Below the pieces are notes generated by a model, which was given only the letters and a program-made list of their open reading frames with translations, had not been told where the DNA came from and searched no databases. A stretch of 24,437 nt of DNA from the NCBI GenBank assembly GCA_002316275.1, contig DCDE01000017.1:1-24437 (forward strand), given 5' to 3'. Shown piece after piece: positions 23,654 to 24,437 of the stretch (position 1 is its first letter; every line of letters begins with the position of its first letter). This DNA is from Caldifarciminota bacterium UBA1063 (lineage in GTDB: Bacteria; Hydrothermota; Hydrothermia; UBA1063). The position numbers and the translations under genes were made by a program.

Positions 23654-24437
23654 AGCGGTTGTGCTCCTTTCAGGTGGGCTTGATTCTACTCTATCGGCCC
23701 TTCTCTTAAAGGGAAAGGGTATAGAAATTTATGGATTAATGTTTGTTACTCCATTTTTGTCAAAGTCGAGTGTTGAAGAATTCAGTGAGAAAATGAAACA
23801 CTATTACAAATCCTTAGGAATCCCAATAGAAGTTAGGATCCTTACCGATGAGTATTTTCCCATCGTTATAGCCCCAGCTCATGGTTACGGGAAATGTTTA
23901 AACCCCTGCATTGATTGTAGAACCCTGTTCTTAACTTTAGCGAAGAGATACATGGAGGAAATTGATGCCGATTTTTTGGTTACCGGGGAGGTTGTAGACC
24001 AAAGGCCAATGTCTCAGACCCTTAAGTCTATAGAACTCATCGAACGTGAATCGGGTATGAAGGGAATGGTTGTAAGACCTCTTTCTGGTGCTTTCCTTAC
24101 GCCTTCTGAACCCGAGATCAAAGGAATCGTAAAGAGGGAATGGTTCCTTGACTTACGTGGTAAGAGGAGGTTAAATCAGCTAAAACTCGCGGAAAAACTT
24201 GGACTCAAAAATTTCCCACAACCGGCTGGTGGATGTCTTCTTACTAACTGTGGTTTTTCAAGGAAAGTGAGAGATCTTATAAATTATAATGAATTAAATG
24301 CCTTCACTGCAGAGGTCGTGAAAGTCGGTAGACATTTTAGAGTAGATGGTGTAAAGGTAGTTGTGGGCAGGAATGAGGAAGAGGACCTTTATATAAGTAG
24401 AAACTGTAAAGGCTTAGGTTATATCATTGAGCCCCTC
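23637..24437 (+). CDS. ThiI/MnmA-like PP-loop ATP pyrophosphatase, probable tRNA or sulfur-transfer enzyme (3' end cut)
   Basis: At least 267 residues, continuing past the right edge. It starts MTSQVRAVVLLSGGLDSTLSALL, with PP-loop SGGLDST (12–18). There is no THUMP domain before it, unlike classical ThiI. Cysteines C87, C91 and C94 (GKCLNPCIDC) and C200 in PAGGCLL form a cluster-like set. TGEVVDQRPMSQ (116–127), VRPLSGAFLTPSEPE and PQPAGGCLLT are hallmarks of a ThiI-related family often annotated as a tRNA thiolation enzyme; its exact product is not settled to my knowledge. The start is GTG (23637), 8 nt after GGAGGGGG and inside the mnmA end (17-bp overlap), so the two are coupled. Thiolation is inferred from the PP-loop, the cysteines and the neighbour. 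Confidence 0.75.
   Translation, partial: MTSQVRAVVLLSGGLDSTLSALLLKGKGIEIYGLMFVTPFLSKSSVEEFSEKMKHYYKSLGIPIEVRILTDEYFPIVIAPAHGYGKCLNPCIDCRTLFLTLAKRYMEEIDADFLVTGEVVDQRPMSQTLKSIELIERESGMKGMVVRPLSGAFLTPSEPEIKGIVKREWFLDLRGKRRLNQLKLAEKLGLKNFPQPAGGCLLTNCGFSRKVRDLINYNELNAFTAEVVKVGRHFRVDGVKVVVGRNEEEDLYISRNCKGLGYIIEPL

Noticed and set aside
1..24437. CRISPR arrays, insertion sequences, prophage genes, integrase att sites, replication origin
   Set aside because: I saw no spaced direct repeats, transposase or phage motifs, tRNA-linked duplications or DnaA-box clusters; all coding capacity is taken up by housekeeping genes.

Overview
The window is a compact, gene-dense stretch of a bacterial chromosome, moderately AT-rich, and made almost entirely of housekeeping genes. 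It encodes TamB, an envelope protein family of organisms with an outer membrane, and a complete MreBCD–PBP2–RodA elongasome. The source is therefore most likely a rod-shaped bacterium with two membranes. Several proteins (GlmS, MiaA, RuvC) are noticeably divergent from the Proteobacteria and Firmicutes sequences I know. That suggests a less-studied phylum, but I cannot name the taxon from sequence reading alone. I saw no IS element, prophage, CRISPR array, toxin–antitoxin pair or other mobile DNA.

The genes fall into four blocks. (1) Leftward, 3862→1: rpmB, tamB and the 5' part of priA, joined by overlaps. (2) Rightward, about 4043→8643: tRNA-Thr, tRNA-Tyr, tRNA-Gly, rpsO, pnp, a DegT-family PLP aminotransferase and a PyrK-type flavin/[2Fe-2S] subunit. 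(3) Leftward, 18920→8650: mutS, mreB, mreC, mreD, mrdA, rodA, glmS, miaA. These are mismatch repair, the whole cell-elongation machine, the first enzyme of amino-sugar (peptidoglycan precursor) synthesis and a tRNA prenyltransferase. (4) Rightward, 19210→24437: yebC, ruvC, ruvA, ruvB, pncA, mnmA and a ThiI-like PP-loop protein cut by the window end. These cover Holliday-junction processing, NAD salvage and tRNA thiolation.

Only two real intergenic regions exist, 3863–4102 and 18921–19209. Both lie between divergent blocks and carry the likely promoters. Elsewhere genes overlap by 1–35 bp or are separated by at most 14 bp, so translational coupling is probably widespread. Blocks 2 and 3 converge with a 6-bp gap at 8644–8649 and no visible hairpin terminator.

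I found no convincing undescribed multi-gene system. The points most worth checking are the tandem thiolation-type PP-loop genes at the right end, both with cysteine patterns suggesting Fe–S clusters; a lysine in place of the P-loop Ser/Thr in MiaA; His-to-Tyr and His-to-Gln changes in the GlmS glutaminase domain; an orphan PyrK without PyrD; and -10-like sequences that almost abut the Shine–Dalgarno sites of two ribosomal protein genes.
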